A stretch of 15,290 nucleotides of DNA from an uncultured Helicobacter sp. (GTDB lineage: Bacteria; Campylobacterota; Campylobacteria; Campylobacterales; Helicobacteraceae): NCBI RefSeq assembly GCF_910577135.1, contig NZ_CAJTLL010000026.1, positions 1-15,290 on the forward strand, written 5' to 3'. Shown one piece after another: positions 15,226 through 15,290 of this stretch (the stretch's first letter is position 1; each line of letters begins with the position of its first letter). Both the position numbers and the translations under genes were made by a program. The notes under the pieces were generated by a model. The model saw only the letters and a list, made by a program, of their open reading frames with translations, ran no database searches and was not told the origin of the DNA.

Positions 15226-15231
15226 TATAAT
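15226..15231 (+). promoter_or_regulatory. Possible -10 box downstream of mqnD
   Basis: TATAAT lies four bases after the mqnD stop on the plus strand, in A/T-rich DNA. The next plus-strand gene, if there is one, would begin outside the window. The remaining bases to 15290 hold no start that I can support. Confidence 0.25.
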
Positions 15232-15290
15232 CTTTGAAATATAAAGCTCATTTTATTACGATTACGCGGCGGGTAACACAGGTATAAAAA

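Overview
The window is about 15 kb of moderately AT-rich bacterial chromosome, almost certainly from a Helicobacter-type epsilonproteobacterium (Campylobacterota). The case rests on the block recA-eno-FtsB-like-AMIN protein-aroK, the acpS-fliL-rsmD block, a futalosine-pathway mqnD beside recA, TATAAT-type promoters without strong -35 boxes, and a large secreted autotransporter of the kind common in Helicobacter. From memory H. pylori has the same recA-to-aroK and acpS-fliL-rsmD gene orders. The uvrB neighbourhood, a sugar dehydrogenase/aminotransferase pair and the autotransporter suggest a non-pylori (enterohepatic) species, but that is inference.

Layout from left to right. 1-1002 (minus) is the N-terminal part of a large autotransporter passenger that runs off the left edge. 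1003-1470 is a 468-base non-coding stretch with the autotransporter promoter, a structured leader and a perfect 13-bp inverted repeat. 1471-3470 (minus) is a tight four-gene operon: unknown protein, rsmD, fliL, acpS. 3615-6013 (minus) holds two small overlapping genes and priA. uvrB is divergent at 6085-8064 (plus), with promoters on the two strands that share bases. 8065-8372 is a gene-free convergent junction with two exact DnaA-box sequences. 8373-10431 (minus) is a Gfo/Idh dehydrogenase plus a WbpE-like aminotransferase, read from their own promoter. 10520-14262 (minus) is the operon recA-eno-ftsB-like-AMIN-aroK. mqnD is divergent at 14365-15222 (plus).

Most genes are housekeeping: replication restart and repair (priA, uvrB, recA), glycolysis (eno), the shikimate route and menaquinone synthesis (aroK, mqnD), acyl-carrier activation (acpS), rRNA methylation (rsmD), motility (fliL) and envelope or division functions (FtsB-like, AMIN). 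The accessory parts are the autotransporter and the nucleotide-sugar pair. I saw no tRNA, rRNA, CRISPR, insertion sequence or prophage, and no convincing intrinsic terminator for any operon. I found no clear sign of an unknown multi-gene system. The best leads are the uncharacterised small genes, the regulatory dyads and the DnaA-box pair.
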